From Bacteroidia bacterium (GTDB lineage Bacteria > Bacteroidota > Bacteroidia > Chitinophagales > Saprospiraceae): a stretch of DNA of 64,000 bases. The stretch is taken from assembly GCA_030430845.1 (NCBI GenBank), contig JAUIKE010000018.1, positions 1 through 64,000 on the forward strand, in the 5' to 3' direction. The stretch's first letter is position 1. The number at the start of each line of letters is the position of its first letter. A program made the translations under genes and the position numbers. The notes under the pieces were generated by a model. The model made no database searches. It was not told the DNA's origin and saw nothing but the letters and a program-made list of their open reading frames with translations. This document shows, in pieces, positions 27,227-36,314 of this stretch.

Positions 27227-28438
27227 ATGCGAAAGACCCTCACTCGAACCATCGACCTGTACAAGGAGTCCTATTCCGGTCATCCAAAAGAGATCTGGAT
27301 ACTGGCTATTTTAACGTTCATCAACCGGTTTGGAACCATGGTTTTCCCATTCCTGACTGTTTACTTAACGACGGTTCTTGGGTTTTCTCTGGAAGTGGCC
27401 GGTATCATAGCCAGTGCTTTTGGTATCGGCTCTTTGATTGGGTCTTATGCTGGAGGGCGGCTGTCCGATCGGGTCGGGCCTAACCCTGTTATTCTAGTCA
27501 GCTTCATTTTTAGCGGCTTACTTTTTATTGCCCTTCAATGGGCTACTACTTTTTGGTCGCTTTTTATTCTTATTCTGGCGGCCTCCACCTTTGGAGAAGC
27601 GTACCGTCCGGCCGTCACTACGGCTATCGGACAGTATGTGCCGAAACATGAGACCGGCCGCTCTGTGGCCCTCATTCGACTGGCCATCAACCTGGGCATG
27701 ACAGCCGCTCCTGCTCTTGGAGGTTTTATAGCCGTTTCTGTGGGTTATGCAGGACTGTTTTGGCTAGATGGGATCACCTGCCTGCTGGCAGCCCTCTACC
27801 TAGGCGTTATTTCAATCCGAATGAAAAAACGAAATCCAAGCAAGGCGGCAGCTCCCGATATTCCGGAAGAAGAAGTGGAAGCAGTCGCTCCTTTCCGGAA
27901 TCCACAATATCTTATTTACCTGTTGGCAACCTTAGCGATGAGTTTTGCCTTTATGCAATGGTTTTATTCGGTACCCGTCTTCATTAAAGACGAATGGGGA
28001 TTCGATGAACGATACATTGGGGTACTCATGGCACTGAACTGTGTACTCATTGTATTGATCGAAATGCCGGCTATTCACGCCATTGAGAAGCAAAATAAGG
28101 TCCGGAACTTTGTGGTAGTTGGCCTGATCCTGATAGGGCTGTGTTATTTGCCTTTTCTAATGGAAGGAGGCCTTTTCTGGTGTTTGGTATCTGTCCTTCT
28201 GTTTAGCCTGGGAGAAATATTATACTTGCCCTTCAACAGTTCTATTGCCATTAATATGAGCCCTCCCAAGCGACGTGGCGACTACATGGCCTGGTACTGG
28301 ATGACCTGGTCGGTATCGAAAATACTGGCCCCTACTTTAGGTTTAGGTTTCATTGGCTTTTTTGGATACGAATGGTTTTGGGTTGTCTTAGGAGTGTTGA
28401 CCGCCATTAGTTTGTGGATGCATATTAAGGTATTGTAA
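27227..28438 (+). CDS. MFS transporter
   Basis: 12 hydrophobic segments; GSYAGGRLSDRVGP motif A. Confidence 0.93.
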   Translation: MRKTLTRTIDLYKESYSGHPKEIWILAILTFINRFGTMVFPFLTVYLTTVLGFSLEVAGIIASAFGIGSLIGSYAGGRLSDRVGPNPVILVSFIFSGLLFIALQWATTFWSLFILILAASTFGEAYRPAVTTAIGQYVPKHETGRSVALIRLAINLGMTAAPALGGFIAVSVGYAGLFWLDGITCLLAALYLGVISIRMKKRNPSKAAAPDIPEEEVEAVAPFRNPQYLIYLLATLAMSFAFMQWFYSVPVFIKDEWGFDERYIGVLMALNCVLIVLIEMPAIHAIEKQNKVRNFVVVGLILIGLCYLPFLMEGGLFWCLVSVLLFSLGEILYLPFNSSIAINMSPPKRRGDYMAWYWMTWSVSKILAPTLGLGFIGFFGYEWFWVVLGVLTAISLWMHIKVL

Positions 28439-28467
28439 AATAAGTCTTTTGAGACTGCCAATATTAT

Positions 28468-28503
28468 TTTTAGGGAGATGCCCGCAAGGGCAACTCCCTA
28501 AAA
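28468..28503. terminator. Hairpin terminator after MFS gene
   Basis: ttttagggagatgcccgcaagggcaactccctaaaa. Confidence 0.75.
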
Positions 28504-28586
28504 GAAAATTATTTGGGGCTCAGAAGGACCTGGGAGTTATGAGCTACCCTCCCTTTCTTGTTTTTTTTGTTTCTTCGCAGAAAAAA

Positions 28587-29234
28587 ATGAGATACAAAGG
28601 CATCATATTTGACCTGGATGGGACCTTAGTAGATAGTGAACCGCTTCACATGGAGGCCTGGTTAAATGTACTATCAGAAAAAGGTCTGGATTTTGACGAG
28701 CATTGGTTCGAGCAATGGATCGGCAAATCGGACCGGATACTGGCAGAATCGGTTGTCGAACAGCATACCATTAAAGCGGAGGTGGAAGAACTGCAGGAAA
28801 ATAAGCGAGTGACCTATCATCGCATAGCAGCCGAACGGGCTGTTTTATTCCCAGAGGTGGAGAAGTATCTCAATCATTTTAAGCAGTACCTAAAGTTGGG
28901 TATTGCGACCAACAGCTCTAAAGATGATGCGGCGGCTGTTTTTTCCCGTTTACCACTTCCCAGCTTTGTCAGGGCCGTCGTTACGGCAGACGATGTTCCC
29001 AACTTGAAGCCGGCACCTGATATGTACTTGCTGGCCGCAGAAAAGATCGGCCTGGAGGTCTCAGAAGGTCTGGCCATAGAGGATTCCCCGGCAGGACTAC
29101 AAGCCGCCAAAGAAGCCGGCTTGTTTACCTTGGGTGTGACGAACTCCCATCCGGCCGAAAACCTTAAGTATGCAGATCTGGTTTTTGGCAGTACGGCCGA
29201 AGCTATGGAATGGGTAACTAAGCGTAGTGTTTGA
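28587..29234 (+). CDS. HAD-family hydrolase (beta-phosphoglucomutase-like)
   Basis: GIIFDLDGTLVDSEPLHMEAW; KPAPDMYLLAAEKIGL; IEDSPAGLQAAKEAG; start chosen at MRYKG. Confidence 0.92.
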   Translation: MRYKGIIFDLDGTLVDSEPLHMEAWLNVLSEKGLDFDEHWFEQWIGKSDRILAESVVEQHTIKAEVEELQENKRVTYHRIAAERAVLFPEVEKYLNHFKQYLKLGIATNSSKDDAAAVFSRLPLPSFVRAVVTADDVPNLKPAPDMYLLAAEKIGLEVSEGLAIEDSPAGLQAAKEAGLFTLGVTNSHPAENLKYADLVFGSTAEAMEWVTKRSV

Positions 29235-29443
29235 GGCTGTCTCATAACTCCTTCGTCGTTATTCGACGCCAAGTTATTTTCTTTTTCGGAGGTGTTTGTT
29301 TATTAAAAACTTCGTTTTTAATAAACAAACACCTCCGAAAGAAAGAATATTGGCTGGCGAAAAAGGCCGTACACCGTCGGCCTCAGCCTTACGCTTGTGC
29401 CGAAGCTGCAGCGTAGGACTGAGGTCTTTTGAGACAGCCTCAA
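29231..29443. mobile_element. MITE-like element, 213 bp with 14-bp terminal inverted repeats
   Basis: ttgaggctgtctca (29231-29244) and tgagacagcctcaa (29430-29443); no transposase inside. Confidence 0.55.
29284..29340. repeat. 57-bp palindrome (27+3+27), family member
   Basis: tttcggaggtgtttgtttattaaaaac-ttc-gtttttaataaacaaacacctccgaaa. Confidence 0.95.
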
Positions 29444-29523
29444 AAAAAAATTCGGGCTGGGAAAAACTCGTTTTATCTTTGTCAGAGCATGTTTAAAAAG
29501 AAATAAAATCTTCAATCTTTATT

Positions 29524-30309
29524 ATGAGTGTCAACAAAGTAGATAAGAAAAACTATCATCCGGAGCCCTACTGGAGTAAAGTGGCGAACAGAATTGCTTC
29601 CCGGGAAGACAAAAATGTCATTGCCGGTGACGATGAGCCTTTTTACCGGTATAAAAGACGGAAGTTTCTGAAAATGCTCGATGAAGTGGACTTTGCCGGT
29701 AAAACGGTGTTGGAGGTCGGCCACGGGCCCGGTGGAAACTTAGCTTATCTGTATGGTAAAAAACCTAAAAAACTCGTCGGGGCAGATATCTCTCAGGATA
29801 TGATCAACCTGGCTACTAAAAACCTGGAAGGGAAAGATATCGAGTTGGTTAAAACCAATGGCACTAAGCTTCCTTTCGAAGATAATACTTTCGACATCGT
29901 AATGACCGTAACCGTCCTGCAGCACAACACGAATGAGCAAATGCTGCATCAGTTAATCGGAGAGATCAGCCGGGTAGCCAAAAGTTCGGTAGTTATCTTT
30001 GAGCAAACCAATGTTCAACTCTCCGGAGATGAACTTTGTCATTGGCGCCCGGTCGAATACTACCAGAAGGTTTTTGCTGAACATGGCTTGTCTATGACGC
30101 AACACCAATTTATCAATATTTACACCAGCTACCTAGTTTGCGGGGCCATCAGAAAGGGGCTCAACCCCTCCAGTCGGGAAGAGGGTGAAAAATTAAACGC
30201 TGCCTCCTTATTGCTGGAGAATATTTTACTGCCCGTAACAAGCCTGACCGACAAACTGGTGCCGAAAAAGCATGACCTGACTAAAATGGTGTTTGAGAAG
30301 ATATTATAA
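29524..30309 (+). CDS. Class I SAM-dependent methyltransferase
   Basis: KTVLEVGHGPGGNLAYL; VGADISQDMINLA; FDIVMTVTVLQH. Confidence 0.92.
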   Translation: MSVNKVDKKNYHPEPYWSKVANRIASREDKNVIAGDDEPFYRYKRRKFLKMLDEVDFAGKTVLEVGHGPGGNLAYLYGKKPKKLVGADISQDMINLATKNLEGKDIELVKTNGTKLPFEDNTFDIVMTVTVLQHNTNEQMLHQLIGEISRVAKSSVVIFEQTNVQLSGDELCHWRPVEYYQKVFAEHGLSMTQHQFINIYTSYLVCGAIRKGLNPSSREEGEKLNAASLLLENILLPVTSLTDKLVPKKHDLTKMVFEKIL

Positions 30310-30310
30310 G

Positions 30311-30340
30311 GTAATTTGCCGCTCAATGGCGGCAAATTAC
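30311..30340. terminator. Hairpin terminator
   Basis: gtaatttgccgc-tcaatg-gcggcaaattac. Confidence 0.8.
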
Positions 30341-30361
30341 TTTACCATTAAACCATAAACT

Positions 30362-30802
30362 GTGAAAAAGGACCTCCAAATTCAACTTCATTGCACTCAT
30401 TTTCCAGGGAAAACCTTTGGGGAGCGGGAAAATGTTGTTTTAGCCGTACAAAAAAATCAAGAGGTAATTGATTTGACGGCGGGGGATGTAGAGAAAAAAA
30501 TGTTTGAACTGCCTGTCCAGGTAAATGAAGGGAAAGATGGAACGCCTAACTTTCTGGGTCCGTATGTTTTCGGAAAAACAGGAGATAAGTTTCTTTATCT
30601 GGTATGGCTCAACAAAAAAGGGGAGGAACTGGAACGTTTTAGAAGGGCTAAGATCAAATTAAATGTGCTGAGCTGGGAACAGATAAATCAAGCCATTGAA
30701 GGGCAACAACCTTTAAAGGCCCACATCATTCTAACCGATAAAAAGGGAGAACCTATCTGTGCTTCCTTGAAGGCACCTTATATTGATTGGGGAAAAGTTT
30801 AG
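30362..30802 (+). CDS. DUF5990-like protein
   Basis: ENVVLAVQKNQEVIDL...NFLGPYVFGKTGDKFLYLVW; KAHIILTDKKGEPICASLK. Confidence 0.65.
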   Translation: MKKDLQIQLHCTHFPGKTFGERENVVLAVQKNQEVIDLTAGDVEKKMFELPVQVNEGKDGTPNFLGPYVFGKTGDKFLYLVWLNKKGEELERFRRAKIKLNVLSWEQINQAIEGQQPLKAHIILTDKKGEPICASLKAPYIDWGKV

Positions 30803-30807
30803 TAAAA

Positions 30808-31178
30808 ATGAGTCATGCGAATCAGGTGCTAAAATGAGATGTTAAAAAAACTATTAAATCTTAAGCAAAAATTAATTTTTCACATCGACTAGCCTCCTGA
30901 TTGTGGATTTGTTTGTTATGTTCCGTAGGAACGATACATCAATAGCCCCATGCTTTAGCTTGGGGACGGTAGGTAGCACCCTAATTTGTTCGCCCCAGCG
31001 GGGCAGCAAGCCCGCCCCTACAGGGCTTCAACAATGTTTATACCTTTTTTCCCCAGTCTGAAGCCTGGGGCTATAAAAAGGCCCCGCCTATGGCAGGTTT
31101 ATAATCTAATTATGGTACAAATTATTTCAAAATTGAACCATCTTCTTTTATCTCTTACCCCGGATTCGCATGAGTCAT
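30808..31178. mobile_element. Non-coding inverted-repeat element (371 bp) with multiple internal hairpins
   Basis: atgagtcatgcgaatc (30808-30823) versus gattcgcatgagtcat (31163-31178), 15/16 complementary. Confidence 0.55.
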
Positions 31179-31227
31179 GACAAATGTTCATTTTGGGATG
31201 ACTCCTGTTTATTAAACTCTTTTACTT

Positions 31228-31716
31228 ATGACTCAGGACGAAACCTTTATCAAACAAGTAATGGACCTGGCCCGCCAGGCAGCCGAGCAAAACATTGACC
31301 CTTTTGCAGCGCTTCTGGTAAAAGATGGCCAGTTATTGGCTTCCAGCCTTAACCAGTGTGTGGCTTTATCTGATCCCACCGCTCATGCCGAAATGGCCGT
31401 GATTAGCGAATACTGCCGGGAAAACGGACTGATAAGCCTGGAAGGATATACTATTTATTGCAGTGCGGAGCCTTGCGTTATGTGCAGTGGCGCCATACAC
31501 TGGTCAAGGATCTCCCGGGTTGTATTTTGTATGAGCCAGGCACACTTGCAGCAGTTCAGCGGAGGCAAGCCAAAGCCCTCCTGTGAAGAAATTATTAATG
31601 TCGGTAACAAAAAAATAGAGATCGTCGGGCCGGTCTTACCGGAACTGGGTATTCAACTGTTCACTGATTTTCCTTTCAAATCCAAAAAAGACCGTCACCA
31701 GGAGCACAAAAAATAG
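31228..31716 (+). CDS. Nucleoside deaminase (CMP/dCMP deaminase fold)
   Basis: HAEMAVI, SAEPCVMCSGAIHWSRISRVVF. Confidence 0.94.
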   Translation: MTQDETFIKQVMDLARQAAEQNIDPFAALLVKDGQLLASSLNQCVALSDPTAHAEMAVISEYCRENGLISLEGYTIYCSAEPCVMCSGAIHWSRISRVVFCMSQAHLQQFSGGKPKPSCEEIINVGNKKIEIVGPVLPELGIQLFTDFPFKSKKDRHQEHKK

Positions 31717-31848
31717 TCAAAAACGCTTACCTCATTTTTTTCCGTAGATTTGTGTTTTAAAAACAGTGAATATCAGCGTTCATCAGCGGCTCACTTACTG
31801 ACTAGCTGGGACAACTGAAGCTTTTATGTAGAAAAGAAGCAATAGCCA

Positions 31849-32703
31849 ATGAACCAGGAAATAAACCAAAATACGAGCTCCACCGAAAAAGCCTACTCCG
31901 GCCATAAATTTACCTACACCAGCCCGCATGACTCTATGTTGAAGCGCTGGGTCATCAGTACCGTAGAGAACCTGACTGGAAGAAAATATCTCCAACAAAT
32001 TTATGACGAACTCCACGAAGAGACACCCAATCCCTTCGATGTCTGGGAAAATGCCATGAATAAGTTGGATATTAAGGTCGATTATGACCACAGCCAATTA
32101 GAGAAAGCGCCCAAGTCAGGCCCGGTCATCTTTGTGGCCAATCACCCTTTTGGGGTGGTGGATGGAGCTATCATGTGCCACCTGGTTACACGGGTACGTC
32201 GCGACTACTTCCTGCTGGTTAACGAAGTGCTTTCCCGCGAACCGATCATGAAAGGCCACCTGCTTCCCGTTGATTTTCGAGGCAATGACGAAGCCTTACA
32301 GATCAACCTGCGTACGAAGGAGTTGACTACCGAACGCTTAAGACAAGGAGAGGCCCTGGCCATCTTTCCCTCAGGTGGAGTAGCGACTTCCATGAAGTTT
32401 TTTGGCGATATCCAGGAGTTTCCCTGGCGCCGTTTTATCTGTACCCGCATACATGAAACAAAGTGTACCGTGGTGCCTATTTATTTTCATGGAAAAAACA
32501 GCCGTCTGTTTCAATTTGTGAGCAAATTCAGTATGAACCTGCGTCTGGGATTGCTGCTCCATGAGATCATGAACAAGCGCGGAAAAACCATCAAAGTAGA
32601 AGTCGGTGATCCAATCGCTTACGATGAGATGGAGCAATATGAGGATAGACAGGAGTTGATTGAATTCTTGTACAAACGAACAATGGCATTGGGAGGAAAA
32701 TAA
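31849..32703 (+). CDS. Lysophospholipid acyltransferase (PlsC-like)
   Basis: FVANHPFGVVDGAIM; AIFPSGGVAT. Confidence 0.88.
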   Translation: MNQEINQNTSSTEKAYSGHKFTYTSPHDSMLKRWVISTVENLTGRKYLQQIYDELHEETPNPFDVWENAMNKLDIKVDYDHSQLEKAPKSGPVIFVANHPFGVVDGAIMCHLVTRVRRDYFLLVNEVLSREPIMKGHLLPVDFRGNDEALQINLRTKELTTERLRQGEALAIFPSGGVATSMKFFGDIQEFPWRRFICTRIHETKCTVVPIYFHGKNSRLFQFVSKFSMNLRLGLLLHEIMNKRGKTIKVEVGDPIAYDEMEQYEDRQELIEFLYKRTMALGGK

Positions 32704-32706
32704 ATA

Positions 32707-33498
32707 ATGTTTTTAATGAAAAAAATAGTCATACAAGGTATCCCCTACGATCAAAAGTCTTCCTTCCTGCGAGGAGCCGCCCTGGCACCGCCTATTATCC
32801 GGCAAACCTTCCACAGCGAGGCCTATAATTCTTTTGCCGAAAACGGGATCAATGTGGACTCTCCTTTCGTGGTAGATAAAGGTGATTTTAAAGTCAACGG
32901 TTTGGAGGAGATCGAGGCGGTCACAGCTGAGCATTTGAAGGAGGGCTTTCGGGTATTGACCTTAGGTGGTGATCATGCGATTACTTACCCTTTGCTAAAA
33001 GCCTATGCCGAATACTACGAGAAGATCCATATTTTACACATAGATGCCCATGGAGACTTGTACGATGTGTTTGAGGGAGATCCGTACTCGCATGCTTGCC
33101 CCTTTGCCCGCATCATGGAAAACCAACTAGCTGTCCGACTGGTGCAGGTAGGAATTCGGGCACTGAATCAACATCAGCGGGAGCAGGTAGAAAAATACCA
33201 GGTAGAAGTCATCGAAATGAACGATTTAGATGTTCATAATGTACCTTCCTTTGATCAGCCGGTTTACATTTCTATGGATATGGACGCCCTGGACCCCGCT
33301 TTTGCACCAGGGGTGTCCCATCAGGAAGCAGGAGGCCTGACCTCCCGTGAGGTAATTCGGATCATTCAAAGCGTCAAAGCTCCAATAATCGGAGCAGATA
33401 TTGTAGAATTTAACCCCACTCGGGATGTGAGTGGCATAACGGCAGCGCTGGCTGCCAAATTAATGAAAGAGATTTTGTCGAAAATGCTGGAACAATAA
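32707..33498 (+). CDS. Agmatinase/arginase-family ureohydrolase
   Basis: LGGDHAITYPLL, HIDAHGDLYD, YISMDMDALDPAFAPGVSHQEAGGLTSRE. Confidence 0.94.
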   Translation: MFLMKKIVIQGIPYDQKSSFLRGAALAPPIIRQTFHSEAYNSFAENGINVDSPFVVDKGDFKVNGLEEIEAVTAEHLKEGFRVLTLGGDHAITYPLLKAYAEYYEKIHILHIDAHGDLYDVFEGDPYSHACPFARIMENQLAVRLVQVGIRALNQHQREQVEKYQVEVIEMNDLDVHNVPSFDQPVYISMDMDALDPAFAPGVSHQEAGGLTSREVIRIIQSVKAPIIGADIVEFNPTRDVSGITAALAAKLMKEILSKMLEQ

Positions 33499-33501
33499 CT
33501 T

Positions 33502-34227
33502 ATGAAAGAAGAAAATAAATATTCGATCAGCCTGAATAAATACATCAGTGATACCGGTTTCTGCTCGCGCCGCAAAGCCGATGAGATCATCAAAGATGGT
33601 CGGGTAACCATCAATGGAGAGGTGGCCCGAACAGGGAATAGGGTAGTAGAGGGCGATGCGGTATTGCTGGATGGCAAACCCCTCAAAAAGAAAGATAAAA
33701 CCGTCTACCTGGCCTTCAACAAGCCCCGGGGCATCATTTGTACTACAGATCAGAATGCTAAAGACAATATCATCGACTACATCAATTATCCGCAGCGCAT
33801 CTTCCCGATCGGTCGCTTAGATGTAGCTTCTGAGGGGCTCATCCTGTTAACCAACGACGGCGATGTGGTCAACAAGATCCTGCGGGCCAGCAACAATCAC
33901 GAAAAGGAGTACATCGTGAGCGTCGACAAAGCCGTTACCGTCGATTTTATCCGAAGGATGGGAAATGGGGTCCCCATTTTGGATACCGTTACGAAAAAAT
34001 GCGAGGTGGAGAAGATCAATACGAACGTCTTCCGCATTGTACTTACTCAGGGCCTCAATCGCCAAATCCGCCGCATGTGTGAGCATTTGGGTTATGAGGT
34101 GAAAAAGCTGAAGCGGGTACGGATCATGAATATTAAATTAGGGCGTTTGGAGTTGGGGAAATGGCGGGAGCTGCGTGAGCATGAGATAACGGAAATAAAG
34201 AAACGGGTGAAATATTCGGCCAAGTAA
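33502..34227 (+). CDS. rluF: 23S rRNA pseudouridine synthase, RluF-like
   Basis: S4 domain (LNKYISDTGFCSRRKADEIIKDGRVTING); FPIGRLDVASEGLILLTNDGD; LTQGLNRQIRRMCEHLGYEV. Confidence 0.9.
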   Translation: MKEENKYSISLNKYISDTGFCSRRKADEIIKDGRVTINGEVARTGNRVVEGDAVLLDGKPLKKKDKTVYLAFNKPRGIICTTDQNAKDNIIDYINYPQRIFPIGRLDVASEGLILLTNDGDVVNKILRASNNHEKEYIVSVDKAVTVDFIRRMGNGVPILDTVTKKCEVEKINTNVFRIVLTQGLNRQIRRMCEHLGYEVKKLKRVRIMNIKLGRLELGKWRELREHEITEIKKRVKYSAK

Positions 34228-34247
34228 ACAACTCAGTGTCCCCAGTG

Positions 34248-35159
34248 TCAAAGCAAAAAATACCCGATCATCAACAACCACAAAATCGAAAACGGAATAC
34301 TCAAACTCGGCATCTGAATGGCCAGCTTGTCGTTCAAGCCCAATTGCACCGCAATGATCGACATGGCATTGTGCGAACCAATAGCCGCGCCCAGAATACA
34401 GATCTTACTCACCAGATCCAGCTCACCCAAAGAGAGCCACAACACCAGAAAGATCAAAACCGGCGCCAAAATTAACTTGTACAATTGCCCGACTAACAGA
34501 TACTTCAATTCCTCTCGCTTCACCCGAATTTCTAATTGCATACCAATGGTGATCAAAACGACTACCGTGAAGGGCTCGGCCAGCACCGTCAAGACTTCTC
34601 TAACAAGCTCGGGGTGCCGGTAGCCGGCTAAGTTCAAAACAATCGATACCAGAAAAGTGATAAATGGGACAAATCGCAGCATCCGATAGATCACCACTTT
34701 TAACCCAGGACTCTTTTGTGCATGCCAAAAGCCTGTAAAAATACCAGCTGTGTTAAACACCACAAAAGTGCCGGCCAAACTCATGATTATCCCTAATATC
34801 AAGCCTTCATCCCCATAAAACAACTCAAAAATGGGGAAGCCCACAAAGGAAGTACTCCCTATTCCGGCCGTCATGATCAGCGTTCCGGTAGTCTTTCGGT
34901 CAATGTTTAAAGGTTGTTGAATGATTTTGAAAAATAGAAAGGAACCTGCATAGATGATCCAGGGACAGAGGATCAGCCACCAGTAGTTGGGCTCGAACTC
35001 AATCTCTGGCAGGTATTTGAGGGTTAATACGGGAATGAAAAAGTATATGATAAGCTGGTTCAGGGGAAGGCTATGCTCTTTTTTTACAATACCGGTCAGG
35101 CGTAGTGCCAGGCCTGAAAGGATACAAATGGTGAGTACGAGTAGGTTTAACATCCCCAA
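34248..35159 (-). CDS. AEC-family transporter
   Basis: 10-TM; MTAGIGSTSFVGFPIFELFYG. Confidence 0.88.
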   Translation of the reverse strand: MGMLNLLVLTICILSGLALRLTGIVKKEHSLPLNQLIIYFFIPVLTLKYLPEIEFEPNYWWLILCPWIIYAGSFLFFKIIQQPLNIDRKTTGTLIMTAGIGSTSFVGFPIFELFYGDEGLILGIIMSLAGTFVVFNTAGIFTGFWHAQKSPGLKVVIYRMLRFVPFITFLVSIVLNLAGYRHPELVREVLTVLAEPFTVVVLITIGMQLEIRVKREELKYLLVGQLYKLILAPVLIFLVLWLSLGELDLVSKICILGAAIGSHNAMSIIAVQLGLNDKLAIQMPSLSIPFSILWLLMIGYFLL

Positions 35160-35215
35160 AATTTAGATTCGGTTCGTAATATATGGTAATTTAGGGATGA
35201 ATTTTGATTTTATTA

Positions 35216-35248
35216 CCGCCCCAGTACGGGCCCGTATGGGCTGATAAA
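35216..35248. repeat. 33-bp direct repeat flanking DinB gene, copy 1
   Basis: ccgccccagtacgggcccgtatgggctgataaa. Confidence 0.92.
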
Positions 35249-35306
35249 GGCTGATCACTGCTGTAAGTATTAGCAACAAAATATTAGCGATAAAAAAGAA
35301 AAAATA

Positions 35307-35840
35307 ATGAACACCATCTATACTAAAGAGCAAATCCAAAACGCACTAAGCACAAAATATAAAGACCTCTTACAATGGCTGGATCAACAGGATGAGGCTG
35401 AAATAAATGCTCAGAAGATCGAAAACAAATGGACGGCTGCCGGCCATCTGGATCATTTACTTAGGAGTACCCGACCTCTGAATATGGCTCTAAGACTACC
35501 GCTTTTTGCCATTAATATGATCGTTGGAAAGAAAAATGAACGCCCCGAACGAAACTTTGAAGAATTAGTCGCCAAATACAAAAGCAAATTGGCTGCAGGT
35601 GGAACCGCCTCCGGTCCATATGTGCCAAAGAAGATTGATTTTTCTAAAGAAAAGCTAAAACTTAAATTGAACAGAGAAGTACAAAGATTAAATGCAGCTA
35701 TTGATCAATGGGAGGAAGAGAAGATGAGTACTTACCTTTTGCCTCATCCCCTTTTGGGCAAATTAACGGTACGTGAAATGCTGTTTTTTACCGTTCATCA
35801 TACTCAGCATCATCTGGATATTTTGAAGGAAAAGTATTGA
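35307..35840 (+). CDS. DinB-family protein
   Basis: WTAAGHLDHLLRS; FTVHHTQHHLDIL. Confidence 0.88.
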   Translation: MNTIYTKEQIQNALSTKYKDLLQWLDQQDEAEINAQKIENKWTAAGHLDHLLRSTRPLNMALRLPLFAINMIVGKKNERPERNFEELVAKYKSKLAAGGTASGPYVPKKIDFSKEKLKLKLNREVQRLNAAIDQWEEEKMSTYLLPHPLLGKLTVREMLFFTVHHTQHHLDILKEKY

Positions 35841-35851
35841 GTTTTTTTAGG

Positions 35852-35884
35852 CCGCCCCAGTACGGGTCCGTATGGGCTGATAAA
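35852..35884. repeat. 33-bp direct repeat flanking DinB gene, copy 2 (one mismatch)
   Basis: ccgccccagtacgggtccgtatgggctgataaa. Confidence 0.92.
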
Positions 35885-35954
35885 CGCAGATTTTTGCTGG
35901 TTCCCGCTGTTTGATTTTCTTAGCTTGATGTTTAAACAAACCAAACAGCGACCC

Positions 35955-36244
35955 CCGCTGGTGGAGGTCTCCGACCGCCTCACCCATTACCGACCAGTTT
36001 CCTAACTGGTTGGAGCATGTATTGGATGAATACCAGCAGGAGGATACAAAGCTTTTTGACTGCATCCGTTGGTCGACCTATTTTCCCGTAGTCTCCCGAC
36101 TGCTGTGGCTTAAAAAGACATTCAGATTCAAATTGCATTAACTAAAAGGAGTAGTTAAACTCTTTTGTTTTCTCTAAAATATAGCTCAACCAGTTTGGAA
36201 ACTGGTTGTAAATAGGTAAGGCAGTCGGAGACTGCCACCAACGG
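35955..36244. repeat. Intergenic element with ~61-bp imperfect inverted arms around a decayed coding fragment
   Basis: Arm 35955-36016 aligns with reverse complement of 36184-36244; centre translates LEHVLDEYQQEDTKLFDCIRWSTYFPVVSRLLWLKKTFRFKLH-stop. Confidence 0.65.
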
Positions 36245-36314
36245 ACATTTACTGCTATGAATCATTAAAATTGATAACAATGCAATGGAAAAAAATATCT
36301 TACTATGAACTATG

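Noticed and set aside
35847-36065. 72-aa minus-strand ORF next to the DinB gene
   Set aside because: Built from repeat sequence; the plus strand of the same region gives the more protein-like remnant.
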